Shown in pieces: positions 15,131 through 25,301 of a DNA stretch of 64,000 bases. The position numbers were made by a program, and so were the translations under genes. The DNA comes from Achromobacter kerstersii (lineage in GTDB: Bacteria; Pseudomonadota; Gammaproteobacteria; Burkholderiales; Burkholderiaceae_B): NCBI RefSeq assembly GCF_902859595.1, contig NZ_CADIJQ010000012.1:1-64000 (forward strand). Reading direction: 5' to 3'. The notes below the pieces were generated by a model. That model saw only the letters and a program-made list of their open reading frames with translations, searched no databases and had not been told where the DNA came from. Each line of letters opens with the position of its first letter. The stretch's first letter is position 1.

Positions 15131-16585
15131 ATGTCGTCCACCCCCCTGCCCTCCCGCTGCGCCGACCCCGCGCCCGACACCGCGTCGCTCAGCCCGCTTG
15201 GCCTTGCCGTGCTGCTGTCGGGCGGCTTCATCACCATCTTCGACCTGTTCGTGGTGAACGTTGCCATTCCCAGCATGCAGAGCACGCTGTCGGCCAGCTT
15301 CGCGCAGATCAACTTCATCATCGTTGCGTACGAGCTGGCCTACGGCGTGCTGCTGATTGCCGGCAGCCGCCTGGGCGACCGCCATGGCCGCCGCCGCTTG
15401 TTCATGCTGGGCATGGCGGGCTTCGCGATGGCGTCCGCGTTGTGCGGACTGGCGCCGACCGCCAACACGCTGATCGCCGCGCGCATCCTGCAAGGCGCAG
15501 CCGCCGCGATGCTGTTTCCGCAGGTCTATGCGCTGATCCGCGTCAGCTACCACGGCCACGCGCGACAGCGCGCGTTCGGGCTGATGGGCATGACGCTGGG
15601 CTTGGCCGCCATTGCGGGCCAGGTATTGGGCGGGTGGATCGTGCACGCCGACCTGTTCGGCCTGGCGTGGCGCACCATCTTTCTGATCAATGTGCCGCTG
15701 GGCCTGCTGGCCTGCCGTTTGGCGCGCCACATTCCGGAATCCCGCGAGCCGTCGAGCGCGGCGATGGATTGGCCCGGTGCGGTGCAAGTGGGCGCGGGGC
15801 TGGCCTTGCTGCTGTTGGCGTTGATCGAAGGCCCCGCGCGGCACTGGCCGGCGTGGACGCTGGCGTGCGGCGCGGCGTCCGTGGTGTTGCTTGCCGCGTT
15901 CGTGCGCATGCAGCGCCGAGTGAAAGCGCAAGGCGGCGTGCCGCTGGTCGACATGGGCTTGCTGGCGCAACCGCGCTTTGCGGCAGGCTGCCTGTTGGTG
16001 ATGCTGGTGTTCTCCACCGCCAGCGCCATGTTTCTTTGCTATGCACTGCTGGTGCAGACCGGCTTCGGGCTGGACGCGCTGACGGCGGGCTTGATCTTCG
16101 CGCCCGCCAGCGTTGGCTTTGTGGCGGGGTCGATGGTGGCGCCTCGTCTGGTGGCACGCTTCGGCACGGCCGCCATCGCAGTCGCCGCCTTGCTGTATGG
16201 CGGCGCCACCGCCGCGTTGATGCTGCATGTGGGCATGGCGGGCGCGGCGCTATCGCCCTGGTCGCTGGTGCCTGCGCTGGTGTGGCTGGGCGCGGCGCAA
16301 GGCGCGGTCAACACGCCGCTGGTGAATCTGGCGATGGGTCTGGTCGAAGACCGCCACGCCGGCATGGCGGCGGGCGTGGTGTCGACGTTGCAGCAAGTGG
16401 GCGCGGCGCTGGGCGTGTCGGCAGCGGGCATGTTGTTCAGCGGCGCATTGCAGGCGCACGCCGACGCCAGCGCCCCCGAACGCTACGCGCAGGCCTTCGC
16501 CGCAGCCATGCAATTCAACGTGGCGGCGATTGCGGCGTCGGTGCTGCTGTTGGCGGGGTTGGGGTGGCTGGGGCGCCGGCGCTGA
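15131..16585 (+). CDS. DHA2-family MFS drug/proton antiporter-like protein
   Basis: 484 residues with about 14 hydrophobic segments, the size and layout of EmrB/QacA (DHA2) transporters. The motif after TM2 reads 'GSRLGDRHGRRRLFMLG' (family pattern G-x-x-x-D-R-x-G-R-R), and the motif-C-like segment 'LGLAAIAGQVLGGWIV' is present. 'FDLFVVNVAIPSMQ' in TM1 is the characteristic D1 motif. It probably exports toxic compounds and is likely repressed or activated by the divergent XRE gene. No membrane-fusion partner is adjacent. Confidence 0.87.
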   Translation: MSSTPLPSRCADPAPDTASLSPLGLAVLLSGGFITIFDLFVVNVAIPSMQSTLSASFAQINFIIVAYELAYGVLLIAGSRLGDRHGRRRLFMLGMAGFAMASALCGLAPTANTLIAARILQGAAAAMLFPQVYALIRVSYHGHARQRAFGLMGMTLGLAAIAGQVLGGWIVHADLFGLAWRTIFLINVPLGLLACRLARHIPESREPSSAAMDWPGAVQVGAGLALLLLALIEGPARHWPAWTLACGAASVVLLAAFVRMQRRVKAQGGVPLVDMGLLAQPRFAAGCLLVMLVFSTASAMFLCYALLVQTGFGLDALTAGLIFAPASVGFVAGSMVAPRLVARFGTAAIAVAALLYGGATAALMLHVGMAGAALSPWSLVPALVWLGAAQGAVNTPLVNLAMGLVEDRHAGMAAGVVSTLQQVGAALGVSAAGMLFSGALQAHADASAPERYAQAFAAAMQFNVAAIAASVLLLAGLGWLGRRR

Positions 16586-16609
16586 AGGCGCGGCCCCCGT
16601 GCGCCGGGT

Positions 16610-17416
<807 letters not shown>

Positions 17417-17441
17417 GTTGCTTTGATTCCCAAAGGTGGTC

Positions 17442-17501
17442 TTGCAGAAGGTGGGCTTGCAAGAGTGAGGTTCGCAAAAGAAGGCCTGACAAGAGATAGG
17501 C
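17442..17501. repeat. Degenerate 15-bp tandem repeat upstream of proC
   Basis: Four units (TTGCAGAAGGTGGGC, TTGCAAGAGTGAGGT, TCGCAAAAGAAGGCC, TGACAAGAGATAGGC) fill the space between the FMN oxidase stop and the proC start. Units share only about half of their positions, so this is an older expansion than the other repeats in the window. Confidence 0.55.
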
Positions 17502-17512
17502 TGCGCCACGCG

Positions 17513-18646
17513 TCAACGTTTGCGCACGGCATCCGAGTCCAACGCGCCGATGCGGTTGCGGCCAAGCAGTCGCAGGGTATTTTCCAATTCGGTGCGCAAT
17601 ATCGCCAGTACCTCGTGCGCGCCGGCCGGGCCTCGGCCCGCCAGGCCGTACAGCGGCGCGCGGCCCAGCAGCACGGCGCGTGCGCCCAGCGCCACCGCCT
17701 TGGCGATGTCGCTGCCGCGTCTGATCCCGCCGTCGACCAGCACTTCCAGCTGCGAACCCAATTCCGACGCCACGTCGGGCAGCACGTCGAGCGGACACGG
17801 TGCGCCTTCCAGTTGCCGGCCGCCGTGGTTGGACAGCACGATGCCATCCACGCCGTGCGCCTGCGCGCGGCGCGCATCGGCCAGCCCTTGAATGCCCTTG
17901 ATCACGATGCGGCCGCGCCAATGGCGGCGCAGCCAGGCGACGTCATTCCAGCTAAGCGCCAAGTCCATCTGCCGGCTGAGCGCGGAGGCCTGCTCGGTGA
18001 TGTTTTCACGCGCATTTGAACTGACGGCCAGATTCTTCAACTGCGGCCCGCCGTGGCGCAGCATGCGCCAGCACCAGCCGGGGTGTGCGGCCAGATCCAG
18101 CATCAGCCGAGGCGACGGGCGCAGCGGCAGCTTGAAGCCGTTGCGCTTGTCGTGGTCGCGGTTGCCGTGCACCGGCACGTCCACGGTCAGGAACAGCACC
18201 GTGTAGCCGTTCTGCCAGGCGCGGTCCATCAGGTGTTCGGCGATGCGGCGGTCGCGCTGCACATACAGTTGCAGCCAGAGCTCGCCGGCCGTGGCCGCGC
18301 GCACGTCTTCCAAGAGCGAGGTGGATGCGGTGGACAGCACGAAGGGCAACCCCGCCTGATGCCCCGCGCGCGCCAGATGCACGTCGGCGTCGGGCCAGAA
18401 CAAGCCGTTCAAACCGGTCGGTCCGACGATGGCGGGCATGGCGGCCGACGCGCCCAGCACGGTCGTATCGAGCTGGCAATCGGTGACGTCAACCAACACA
18501 TCGGGGCGGAACTCAATATCGGCGTAGGCCGCCGCGTTGCGCGCCAGCGTGCGGCCGTCTTCGGCGCCGCCTTCCAGGTAATCAAATGCCAGCCGGGGCA
18601 AGCGCCTTTGCGCCTGCCGCCGGTACTCCATCACGCTGGGAAGCAT
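17513..18646 (-). CDS. FMN-dependent alpha-hydroxy-acid oxidase/dehydrogenase
   Basis: 377 residues from the ATG at 18646, with AAGGAAGGG upstream. TIM-barrel FMN enzyme of the L-lactate dehydrogenase (LldD) / glycolate oxidase / mandelate dehydrogenase family. The N-terminal 'RRLPRLAFDYLEGGAEDG' and the catalytic-base motif 'GIVLSNHGGRQLEGAP' (His within S-N-H-G-G-R-Q) are intact. The FMN phosphate-binding segment 'VLVDGGIRRGSDIAKAVALGARAVLLGR' is also present. It oxidises an L-2-hydroxyacid to a 2-oxoacid. It is divergent from an FAD-dependent enzyme of the D-2-hydroxyacid type, so the two may handle opposite enantiomers of one substrate (inference). Confidence 0.88.
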   Translation of the reverse strand: MLPSVMEYRRQAQRRLPRLAFDYLEGGAEDGRTLARNAAAYADIEFRPDVLVDVTDCQLDTTVLGASAAMPAIVGPTGLNGLFWPDADVHLARAGHQAGLPFVLSTASTSLLEDVRAATAGELWLQLYVQRDRRIAEHLMDRAWQNGYTVLFLTVDVPVHGNRDHDKRNGFKLPLRPSPRLMLDLAAHPGWCWRMLRHGGPQLKNLAVSSNARENITEQASALSRQMDLALSWNDVAWLRRHWRGRIVIKGIQGLADARRAQAHGVDGIVLSNHGGRQLEGAPCPLDVLPDVASELGSQLEVLVDGGIRRGSDIAKAVALGARAVLLGRAPLYGLAGRGPAGAHEVLAILRTELENTLRLLGRNRIGALDSDAVRKR

Positions 18647-18783
18647 GTCCCTTCCTTGATTTGCAGAGTCCACATAGAATTGCATATCGCACGATATGAT
18701 TGTATTTCGATCATTTCTGGAATCGCAATCCGGAACAGCGATCCCTAGGACATACCCTAGATTCAATTGAAATACGATTAATC

Positions 18784-18800
18784 AAATCGAAAAGCGATTT
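18784..18800. promoter_or_regulatory. Inverted-repeat operator candidate between the two hydroxyacid enzymes
   Basis: AAATCG-AAAAG-CGATTT is a perfect 6-bp inverted repeat with a 5-base spacer inside the AT-rich 226-base divergent region 18647-18872. Related half-sites (AATACGATT near 18770, TAATCG at 18803) occur alongside, and ACGATATGATTG lies near 18690. The regulator is unknown; the IclR gene at the end of the operon region is one candidate. Confidence 0.45.
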
Positions 18801-18872
18801 AAGTAATCGTATGCTGTGCCTCAATGCGCTCGGGGTTCCGTCGATCTCCGAGCCCCATTCGGGACCACAGAC

Positions 18873-20300
18873 ATGACCAACGGCACCACTCTGCTAGACG
18901 CGTTGACCCAGGCCCTGGGCGCGGACGCCATCCTTCATTCCGAGGCCGATACCGCTGGCTACACCGAAGACTGGCGCGGCCGGTACAAGGGGCCGGCGCT
19001 GTGCGTCGCCCTGCCCGGCAACACGCAGCAGGTGGCCGACATCGTGCGCCTGTGCAACGCGCATGCCACACCAGTTTTGCCGCAGGGCGGCAACACCAGC
19101 TTGTGCGGCGGCGCAGTGCCTGCCGCCCACGGCACGCCGCCGGTCATCGTGAACCTGGCGCGCATGCGCCGCGTGCGCCGGGTCGACGCCGCCAACAACT
19201 CCATGGAAGTCGAAGCGGGTTGCGTGCTGGCCACGGTGCAGGAAGCGGCCGCCGCCGAAGGCCGGCTGTACCCGATCAGCCTGGGCGCCGAAGGCTCGTG
19301 CCAGATTGGCGGCACCATCGCCACCAACGCGGGCGGCACGGGCGTGCTGCGCTACGGCAATACGCGCGACAACATCCTGGGCCTGGAAGTGGTGCTGCCC
19401 GATGGCGCCATCTGGAACGGCCTGACGGCGCTGCGCAAGAACAATACCGGCTTCGACTTGAAGCATCTGTTCATCGGCGCGGAAGGCACGATGGGCATCG
19501 TCACCGCCGCCGTGCTGAAGCTGCATCCGCTGCCCACCAGCCACGCCGTGGCGTGGATCGCCCCCGACAGCCCGCAAGCCGCGCTCGACATCCTGGGCCT
19601 GTTCCAACGCGCCTGCGGTTCGCGCTTGTCGGCGTTTGAAATGATCGACAGCAACCAGCTGGACATCGTCATGGCGCACGTGCCGGGCCGCAAGAATCCG
19701 CTGGCGGGCGCGCATCCCTGGCATGTGCTGGTGGAATTGTCTGACACCGGCAGCGGTGCTGAACTGCAAGACCTGCTGCAACAGATTCTGGAACAAGCCT
19801 CCGAACTCGGCTTGCTGCACGACGCCGTCATCGCCAGCAACGACACGCAGCGCGCCGCGCTGTGGGAAGTGCGCCATAGCGTGTCCGAGGGCAATAAGAA
19901 AGCGGGCGTGGGCCTGACGACCGACAGCGCCGTCCCGGTCTCCAGCGTGCCGCGCTTCATCGAAGACGCCACCGCCGCCGTGCGCCGTCTGGTGCCTGAC
20001 CTGCCCGTGCTCATCGTGGCCCATCTGGGCGACGGCAACGTGCACTTCATTCCGTTCTTCACGTTCGACGCCTGGAACGCCCTGCCCGACCGCGACACGA
20101 TGGCCGCCAATATCCGCCGCGCCGTCAACGATGTGGCCGATGCGCTGGGCGGCACGTTCAGCGCCGAGCACGGCGTGGGCCGCACATCACTGGCCGAGAT
20201 GGCGCACTACAAATCGCCCGTCGAACTGACCATGATGCGCGCGCTGAAATCCACCTTCGATCCCGCCAACCTATTCAACCCCGGCCGCTTGCTGCCTTGA
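18873..20300 (+). CDS. FAD-binding D-2-hydroxyacid dehydrogenase (GlcD/D2HGDH type)
   Basis: 475 residues from the ATG at 18873. The N-terminal PCMH FAD domain contains 'LPQGGNTSLCGGAVP' and 'GSCQIGGTIATNAGGTGVLRYGNTRDNILGLEVVLPDG'. The C-terminal FAD-oxidase domain contains 'VAHLGDGNVHFIPFF' and 'SAEHGVGRTSLAEMA', whose His and Glu residues bind metal and substrate carboxylate in D-2-hydroxyglutarate and D-lactate dehydrogenases. It oxidises a D-2-hydroxyacid to the 2-oxoacid and passes electrons on. It leads an operon with an ABC importer and a DapA-family lyase, so the substrate is probably the imported compound or its derivative. Confidence 0.9.
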   Translation: MTNGTTLLDALTQALGADAILHSEADTAGYTEDWRGRYKGPALCVALPGNTQQVADIVRLCNAHATPVLPQGGNTSLCGGAVPAAHGTPPVIVNLARMRRVRRVDAANNSMEVEAGCVLATVQEAAAAEGRLYPISLGAEGSCQIGGTIATNAGGTGVLRYGNTRDNILGLEVVLPDGAIWNGLTALRKNNTGFDLKHLFIGAEGTMGIVTAAVLKLHPLPTSHAVAWIAPDSPQAALDILGLFQRACGSRLSAFEMIDSNQLDIVMAHVPGRKNPLAGAHPWHVLVELSDTGSGAELQDLLQQILEQASELGLLHDAVIASNDTQRAALWEVRHSVSEGNKKAGVGLTTDSAVPVSSVPRFIEDATAAVRRLVPDLPVLIVAHLGDGNVHFIPFFTFDAWNALPDRDTMAANIRRAVNDVADALGGTFSAEHGVGRTSLAEMAHYKSPVELTMMRALKSTFDPANLFNPGRLLP

Positions 20301-20335
20301 TCCGCCGTCCCTGACCCGACCCGCAGGAGTCTTCC

Positions 20336-21418
20336 ATGAAATCGATCCCCCATAACGCTTCGCGCCGCACCGCGCTGAAAACCGTTGCCGCCGGCGCCGC
20401 CGCGCTGGCCATGCCCATGATCTGGACGCCGTCGCGTGCGGCGTCCAAGCGCATCGTGGTGCGCGATGACGGCGGCATCTACAGCAAGGCGTATGGCGCC
20501 GTGTTCTACAAGCCGTTCACGGAAGCCACCGGCATTCAGGTGGTGGGTGTGCAGGCCAACGCCGAACCCACCGCGCAGATCCGGAGCATGGTGGACACCG
20601 GCAACTACACCTGGGACATGGCCAAGATTAGCCAGCCCGCCATCCTGATGCTGACCGAAGGCGGCAAGGTGTACCTGGAAAAGCACGGCCTGGAATCCGA
20701 CCCGGTCGTGGCCACGATTCCCAAGCAATACATGTCGCCGTACGGCGTGGGCAACAACGTCTACACGACCGTGCTGGCGTATCGCACCGATGCCTTCAAG
20801 GGCCGCCGCGCGCCGGCCTCGTGGGCCGACTTCTGGAACGTGAAAGACATCCCCGGCCGCCGCGGCCTGCGCAAGCATCCGTTCGACACCATCGAAGAAG
20901 CCCTGATGGCCGACGGCGTGCCGACCGACAAGGTCTACCCCTGCGACATCGACCGCGCACTGGCCAGCCTGGACAAGGTGAAGCCGTCGGTAGACGTGTG
21001 GTGGAACACGGGCGCGCAGGTTGAGCAGATGCTGGGATCGGGCGAAGTCGACATGATCGCCACCTGGGTCTCGCGCGCGCAATCGGCAATTGCCAACGGC
21101 GCGCCGGTGCAGATCGTGTGGGATCAAAACATCTGGGGCTGCGACAACTGGTCCATCTTGAAAGGCACGCCCAACGCCGACGCTTGCCGCGAGTTCATCA
21201 AGTTTGCATCCGACCCCAAGCGTCAGGCGGCGCTGGTCGAGTACTTTGCCGCGGGCGTGACGCAACCCGCCGCCTTTGACTACATCAAGGCCGACGTGGC
21301 GCGCAATTGCCCGACCCACCCCGACAACATCAAGAGCGGCCTGCACATCAACGCGGCCTACTGGCTGGACAAGCAGCGCGATGTGCTCGAGCGCTTCAAC
21401 GGCTGGGTCCTGAAGTAA
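20336..21418 (+). CDS. ABC transporter substrate-binding protein, PotD/spermidine-putrescine type, Tat-exported
   Basis: 360 residues with GCAGGAG upstream of the ATG. The leader has a twin-arginine start ('SRRTALKTVAAGAAALAMPMIW') and cleaves near SRA-AS at about residue 36, so it is probably exported folded by the Tat route. The mature part shows the family features 'VVRDDGGIYSKAYGAVFYKPFTEATGIQV' and 'QIVWDQNIWGCDNWSIL'. It binds the solute in the periplasm and delivers it to the permease encoded two genes downstream. Homologs bind polyamines, iron or small organic ligands; the ligand here is not known. Confidence 0.88.
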   Translation: MKSIPHNASRRTALKTVAAGAAALAMPMIWTPSRAASKRIVVRDDGGIYSKAYGAVFYKPFTEATGIQVVGVQANAEPTAQIRSMVDTGNYTWDMAKISQPAILMLTEGGKVYLEKHGLESDPVVATIPKQYMSPYGVGNNVYTTVLAYRTDAFKGRRAPASWADFWNVKDIPGRRGLRKHPFDTIEEALMADGVPTDKVYPCDIDRALASLDKVKPSVDVWWNTGAQVEQMLGSGEVDMIATWVSRAQSAIANGAPVQIVWDQNIWGCDNWSILKGTPNADACREFIKFASDPKRQAALVEYFAAGVTQPAAFDYIKADVARNCPTHPDNIKSGLHINAAYWLDKQRDVLERFNGWVLK

Positions 21419-21429
21419 TTCTTTCCTGA

Positions 21430-22518
21430 ATGAACACCATGTCTTCTTCCAATCTGCAAATCTCGGGTCTGGGCAAACGCTATGGCGATTTCGTTGCGCT
21501 GGCGCCCACGCACCTGGACGTCGCCCGCGGCGAATTCCTGACGCTGCTCGGTCCGTCCGGCTCCGGCAAGACCACCCTCTTGAGCCTGATCGCCGGCCTG
21601 GCGCAGCCCGACGAGGGCCGCGTGCTGATCGACGGCGCCGACGTCACGTATGGCGCGCCGTATGAACGGGATATCGGCATGGTGTTCCAGAACTACGCGC
21701 TGTTTCCGCACATGAGCATCGAGGAGAACATTGCGTTCCCCTTGAAGATGCGCAAGGTGCCGGCGGCCGAAGCGCGCCGCCGTGCGCACGAAGCGCTGGA
21801 AATGGTGCGGCTGCCGCACGTGGCGTCGCGCCTGCCGCGCGAGCTGTCTGGCGGCCAGCAGCAGCGCATTGCGCTTGCGCGCTGCATGGTCTATCGCCCC
21901 GCCATCATCCTGATGGACGAACCGCTGGGCGCGCTGGACAAGAAGCTGCGCGACCAGATGCAGCTGGAGATCAAGCGCATCCACCGCGAGCTGGGCACCA
22001 CCATCGTGTACGTGACGCACGACCAGGAAGAGGCCATGACCATGTCTGACCGCATCTGCCTGATGAACGGCGGCGCGATCGAACAGCTGGGCACGCCGGC
22101 CGACCTGTACTTCCGCCCGCGCACGCTGTTCGTGGCGGACTTCCTGGGCGAATCGAACCTGCTGCAAGGCGAGGTCACCGCAGTTGATGGCGACACGCTG
22201 ACGGTCAAGCTGGCGCATCAGGGCGTGACGGGGCAGGCGCTGTCCAACGGCTCGCCCATCAAGGCGGGGCAGAAGGTCACGGTGATGTTGCGCCCGCAGA
22301 ACCTGCGCGTGTCGGCGAGCGGCCCCGGCCTGACCGGCAAGCTGCTTGATGTGATGGTAACGGGCAGCCTCACTAAGCTGTACCTGGATTCGGGCGTGCC
22401 AGACGCCGCACCGATCGTCGTGGCCTACCCGACCCAGCGCGAAGCCGAGCAATACGCCATCGGCCAGCCGCTCTCGGTCAGCTGGCAAGCCGCCGACGCG
22501 GTGGCCATTGCGGAGTAA
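21430..22518 (+). CDS. ABC transporter ATP-binding protein, PotA type
   Basis: 362 residues. Walker A 'GPSGSGKTT', Q-loop region 'GMVFQNYALFPHM', ABC signature '[14 protein letters not shown]', Walker B 'AIILMDEPLGALD' and the His switch 'VYVTHDQEEA' are all intact. The C-terminal about 110 residues form the TOBE domain of the CUT1/POPT group. It energises import with the neighbouring receptor and fused permease. The start is uncertain between 21430 and the ATG at 21439. The 3' end lies 4 bases before the permease start. Confidence 0.92.
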   Translation: MNTMSSSNLQISGLGKRYGDFVALAPTHLDVARGEFLTLLGPSGSGKTTLLSLIAGLAQPDEGRVLIDGADVTYGAPYERDIGMVFQNYALFPHMSIEENIAFPLKMRKVPAAEARRRAHEALEMVRLPHVASRLPRELSGGQQQRIALARCMVYRPAIILMDEPLGALDKKLRDQMQLEIKRIHRELGTTIVYVTHDQEEAMTMSDRICLMNGGAIEQLGTPADLYFRPRTLFVADFLGESNLLQGEVTAVDGDTLTVKLAHQGVTGQALSNGSPIKAGQKVTVMLRPQNLRVSASGPGLTGKLLDVMVTGSLTKLYLDSGVPDAAPIVVAYPTQREAEQYAIGQPLSVSWQAADAVAIAE

Positions 22519-22522
22519 ACGC

Positions 22523-24298
22523 ATGACAACCCTTGCTACTCCTCGCAAGCGCATGAGCGCGGGCCGCCGACATTTCCTGATGGCGGCCCCGCTGGTCGTG
22601 CTGCTGCTGGTGCTGCTCATCTACCCCGTGGGCCAGTTGCTGCTGCTCAGCGTTGTCGGCGACCAGGGCTTCACGTTGTCGCAGTATCACCGGCTGTTTG
22701 AATCGTCGGTCTATGTGAACGTGCTGCTGATCACGTTGAAGATTTCGTTGTGGACGACGTTCTTCGCCGTGGTCGCGGGCTACCCCGTGGCCTACCTGAT
22801 ATCCAGCCTGTCGGCCAAGCGCAAGACGTCGCTGCTGTTCTGGGTGCTGCTGTCGTTCTGGACGAGCTTCCTGGTGCGCACCTTTGCATGGGTGGTGCTG
22901 CTGGGCCGCAACGGCGTCGTCAATCAGCTGCTGCAAGCGCTGGGCATTCTGGATGCGCCCGCCAACCTGCTCTACAACTTCGGCAGCGTGCTGGTGGGCA
23001 TGGTCCATGCGCTGATGCCGCTGGCGGTGCTGACGATGCTGTCCGTGATGGAGAACATTGACCGCAACCTGCCGCGCGCCGCGTCCACGTTGGGCGCACG
23101 GCCAGGCACAGCGTTCTGGAAGATCTATTTCCCGCTGTCGATGCCGGGCGTTGCGGCGGCCGCCATCATGGTGTTCGTGACCGCGATCGGCTTTTTCATC
23201 ACGCCCGCGCTGTTGGGCGGACGCAAGGAAACGATGATCACGCAGATCATCATTGACCAGGTCCAGCAGACCATGAACTGGGAGTTCGCCGGCGCGGTGT
23301 CGGTGTTGCTGCTGGTGGTGGTGCTGGTGGTCTTTGCGATCTACGACAAGGTGCTGGGCCTGTCGACGATGACGGGCGGCGCGTCCACCCGCGTGCGCGC
23401 ATCGGGCAAGGAAAGCCTGTCGCGCCGGGCGGGCGATGCGGTGCTGACGGTGCTGGCGAACGTGTCTGATGCGATGTTTGCGTTGCTGCCCAAGCGCGTG
23501 CGCCGGTCGGTGTCTGGCACCGGCCAGTCGCGCACGTTGTGGTGGATTGTGCTGGGCGTGCTGGCGTTCCTGAGCGCGCCGGCGTTTCTGATGATTCCGC
23601 TGTCATTCGATTCCGGCTCGGGCCTGACGTGGCCGCCCAAGGGCTTTTCGCTGCAATGGTACGAGCAGATGTTCACGTCGCCCGTGTGGATGCAGGCGAT
23701 CACGCGGTCGTTGATCGTGGGCGTGGGCACGGGATTTCTGGCAATGCTGATCGGCACGCCCGCCGCCTTCCTGCTGGTGCGCGCGAACATGCGTGGCAAG
23801 TCGGCGATGCTGGCGTTTGTGCTGTCCCCGATTGTTGTGCCGCGCATGATCATCGCGGTGGGCATGTTCTATTTCTTTGCGCGTGTGGGCTTGGTGGGCT
23901 CGACCATCGGCCTGATTCTGGCGCACACGGTGGTGGCGGTGCCGTATGTGGTGATCACCATGATGGCGGTGCTACGCAACTACGACACGCGTCTGGATCT
24001 GGCGGCGCAGAGCCTGGGCGCAGGCCCGTGGGCAACGCTGCGGTTTGTGACGTTCCCGATTCTGAGCGCGGGGCTGATGTCGTCATTCCTGTTCGCCTTC
24101 GCAACGTCGTTCGATGAACTGACGATTGCGCTGTTCGCCTCCGGCGGGTTGAACGCCACGCTGCCCAAGCAATTCTGGGACGAAGTGACGCTGCAAATTT
24201 CCCCGGTGATCGCAGCGGTCTCGACGTGCCTGTTCATTTTCATTGCCGCGCTGATCTGGCTGGCCGACCGTCTGCGCCGGCGCAGCCTGGCCAACTGA
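22523..24298 (+). CDS. Fused double-domain ABC permease (PotB-PotC in one chain)
   Basis: 591 residues from the ATG at 22523, preceded by CGGAG. Two MetI-like permease domains are joined in one polypeptide. The first EAA loop is at about residues 190-215 ('RAASTLGARPGTAFWKIYFPLSMPG'), the second at about residues 490-515 ('LAAQSLGAGPWATLRFVTFPILSAG'). About 12 hydrophobic segments are visible with a charged linker near residues 290-330. In polyamine-type systems these domains are usually separate PotB and PotC proteins; fusion gives a fixed one-to-one ratio. It forms the inner-membrane channel of the importer. Confidence 0.9.
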   Translation: MTTLATPRKRMSAGRRHFLMAAPLVVLLLVLLIYPVGQLLLLSVVGDQGFTLSQYHRLFESSVYVNVLLITLKISLWTTFFAVVAGYPVAYLISSLSAKRKTSLLFWVLLSFWTSFLVRTFAWVVLLGRNGVVNQLLQALGILDAPANLLYNFGSVLVGMVHALMPLAVLTMLSVMENIDRNLPRAASTLGARPGTAFWKIYFPLSMPGVAAAAIMVFVTAIGFFITPALLGGRKETMITQIIIDQVQQTMNWEFAGAVSVLLLVVVLVVFAIYDKVLGLSTMTGGASTRVRASGKESLSRRAGDAVLTVLANVSDAMFALLPKRVRRSVSGTGQSRTLWWIVLGVLAFLSAPAFLMIPLSFDSGSGLTWPPKGFSLQWYEQMFTSPVWMQAITRSLIVGVGTGFLAMLIGTPAAFLLVRANMRGKSAMLAFVLSPIVVPRMIIAVGMFYFFARVGLVGSTIGLILAHTVVAVPYVVITMMAVLRNYDTRLDLAAQSLGAGPWATLRFVTFPILSAGLMSSFLFAFATSFDELTIALFASGGLNATLPKQFWDEVTLQISPVIAAVSTCLFIFIAALIWLADRLRRRSLAN

Positions 24299-24335
24299 TC
24301 TCCGCGCGTTTGATTGTTTTTTTAGGATACGCAAC

Positions 24336-25244
24336 ATGCTGAATGCCCAACACTTGCGCGGAGTTTTCCCCGCGATCCCGACGCCGGTCAACGCCGACGA
24401 CACCATCAACGTGCCGGCCACCAAAGCGCTGATCGGCTATCTGCTCAAGCAAGGCATCGACGGCTTGGTGCCGTTGGGCGGCACGGGCGAATACGGCGCC
24501 CTGTCCCGCGAAGAACGCGTGCGCATGTGCCGGCTGACGGTGGAAACCGTTGAAGGCCGAGTGCCGGTGATTCCTGGCGTGCTGGACCCCGGCTATTACG
24601 ACGCGATCCAAGCCGGCCGTGAGTTCGCCAAGACCGGCGCCGATGCGCTGATGGTGCTGACGCCCTACTACACGACGCCAACGCAAGCCGGCATCCGGGA
24701 TTACTTCATGCGCTACGCGGACGAGTCGCCGCTGCCGATCATGATTTACGAAATCCCGTACCGCACGCGCATCGCGATTGCACCGGAAGTGCTGCACGAG
24801 CTGTCACGGCATCCGAACATCATCGGCATGAAGGCATGCAATACCGACATGTACCATTTCCTGCGCACGGTGGCGGGCGTGGATGATTCGTTCGCGGTGT
24901 TCAGCGGTGAAGACACGCTGCTGCCGGTTCATCTGGCGGCGGGTGCGCGCGGTGGGATCGTGGTGACGGCAAGTTTGCTGCCGACTGCATGGCGCAAGGT
25001 TTATACGCTGGCGGCGGAGGGGCGCACGAAGGAGTCGATGGAATTGCATCGCCGTTTGATTCCGATGATGAATCTGGCGTTTGCGGAAACGAATCCGGGG
25101 CCGATGAAGTCGGTGATGGATTTGATCGGCGTGAACGCACCGGAAGTGCTGGACCCGTTGGTATCGCCGGCGGACAGCTTGCAGACGGCTTTGCGGGCGG
25201 AAGTTGCGGCGTTGTTGAAGGAGTTCGAGGGGGTGGGGGTTTAG
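24336..25244 (+). CDS. DapA-family aldolase/dehydratase
   Basis: 302 residues with TTAGGA upstream. DHDPS/N-acetylneuraminate-lyase TIM barrel: 'VPLGGTGEYGALSREERVRM' is the phosphate/carboxylate loop, 'YEIPYRT' supplies the catalytic Tyr, and 'NIIGMKACNTD' the Schiff-base Lys. The second Gly-rich loop 'SGEDTLLPVHLAAGARGGIV' is typical. True lysine-pathway DapA is unlikely in this setting. As the last gene of an importer operon it more probably cleaves or dehydrates a 2-keto-3-deoxy acid or a related 2-oxoacid made from the imported substrate. The exact reaction is not determinable from sequence. Confidence 0.85.
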   Translation: MLNAQHLRGVFPAIPTPVNADDTINVPATKALIGYLLKQGIDGLVPLGGTGEYGALSREERVRMCRLTVETVEGRVPVIPGVLDPGYYDAIQAGREFAKTGADALMVLTPYYTTPTQAGIRDYFMRYADESPLPIMIYEIPYRTRIAIAPEVLHELSRHPNIIGMKACNTDMYHFLRTVAGVDDSFAVFSGEDTLLPVHLAAGARGGIVVTASLLPTAWRKVYTLAAEGRTKESMELHRRLIPMMNLAFAETNPGPMKSVMDLIGVNAPEVLDPLVSPADSLQTALRAEVAALLKEFEGVGV

Positions 25245-25301
25245 TTGTTGTTTTGATGGGCGGGGGTGGTGTTGTTCGGTGGGGTGGTGAGTTCTTTAGA
25301 C

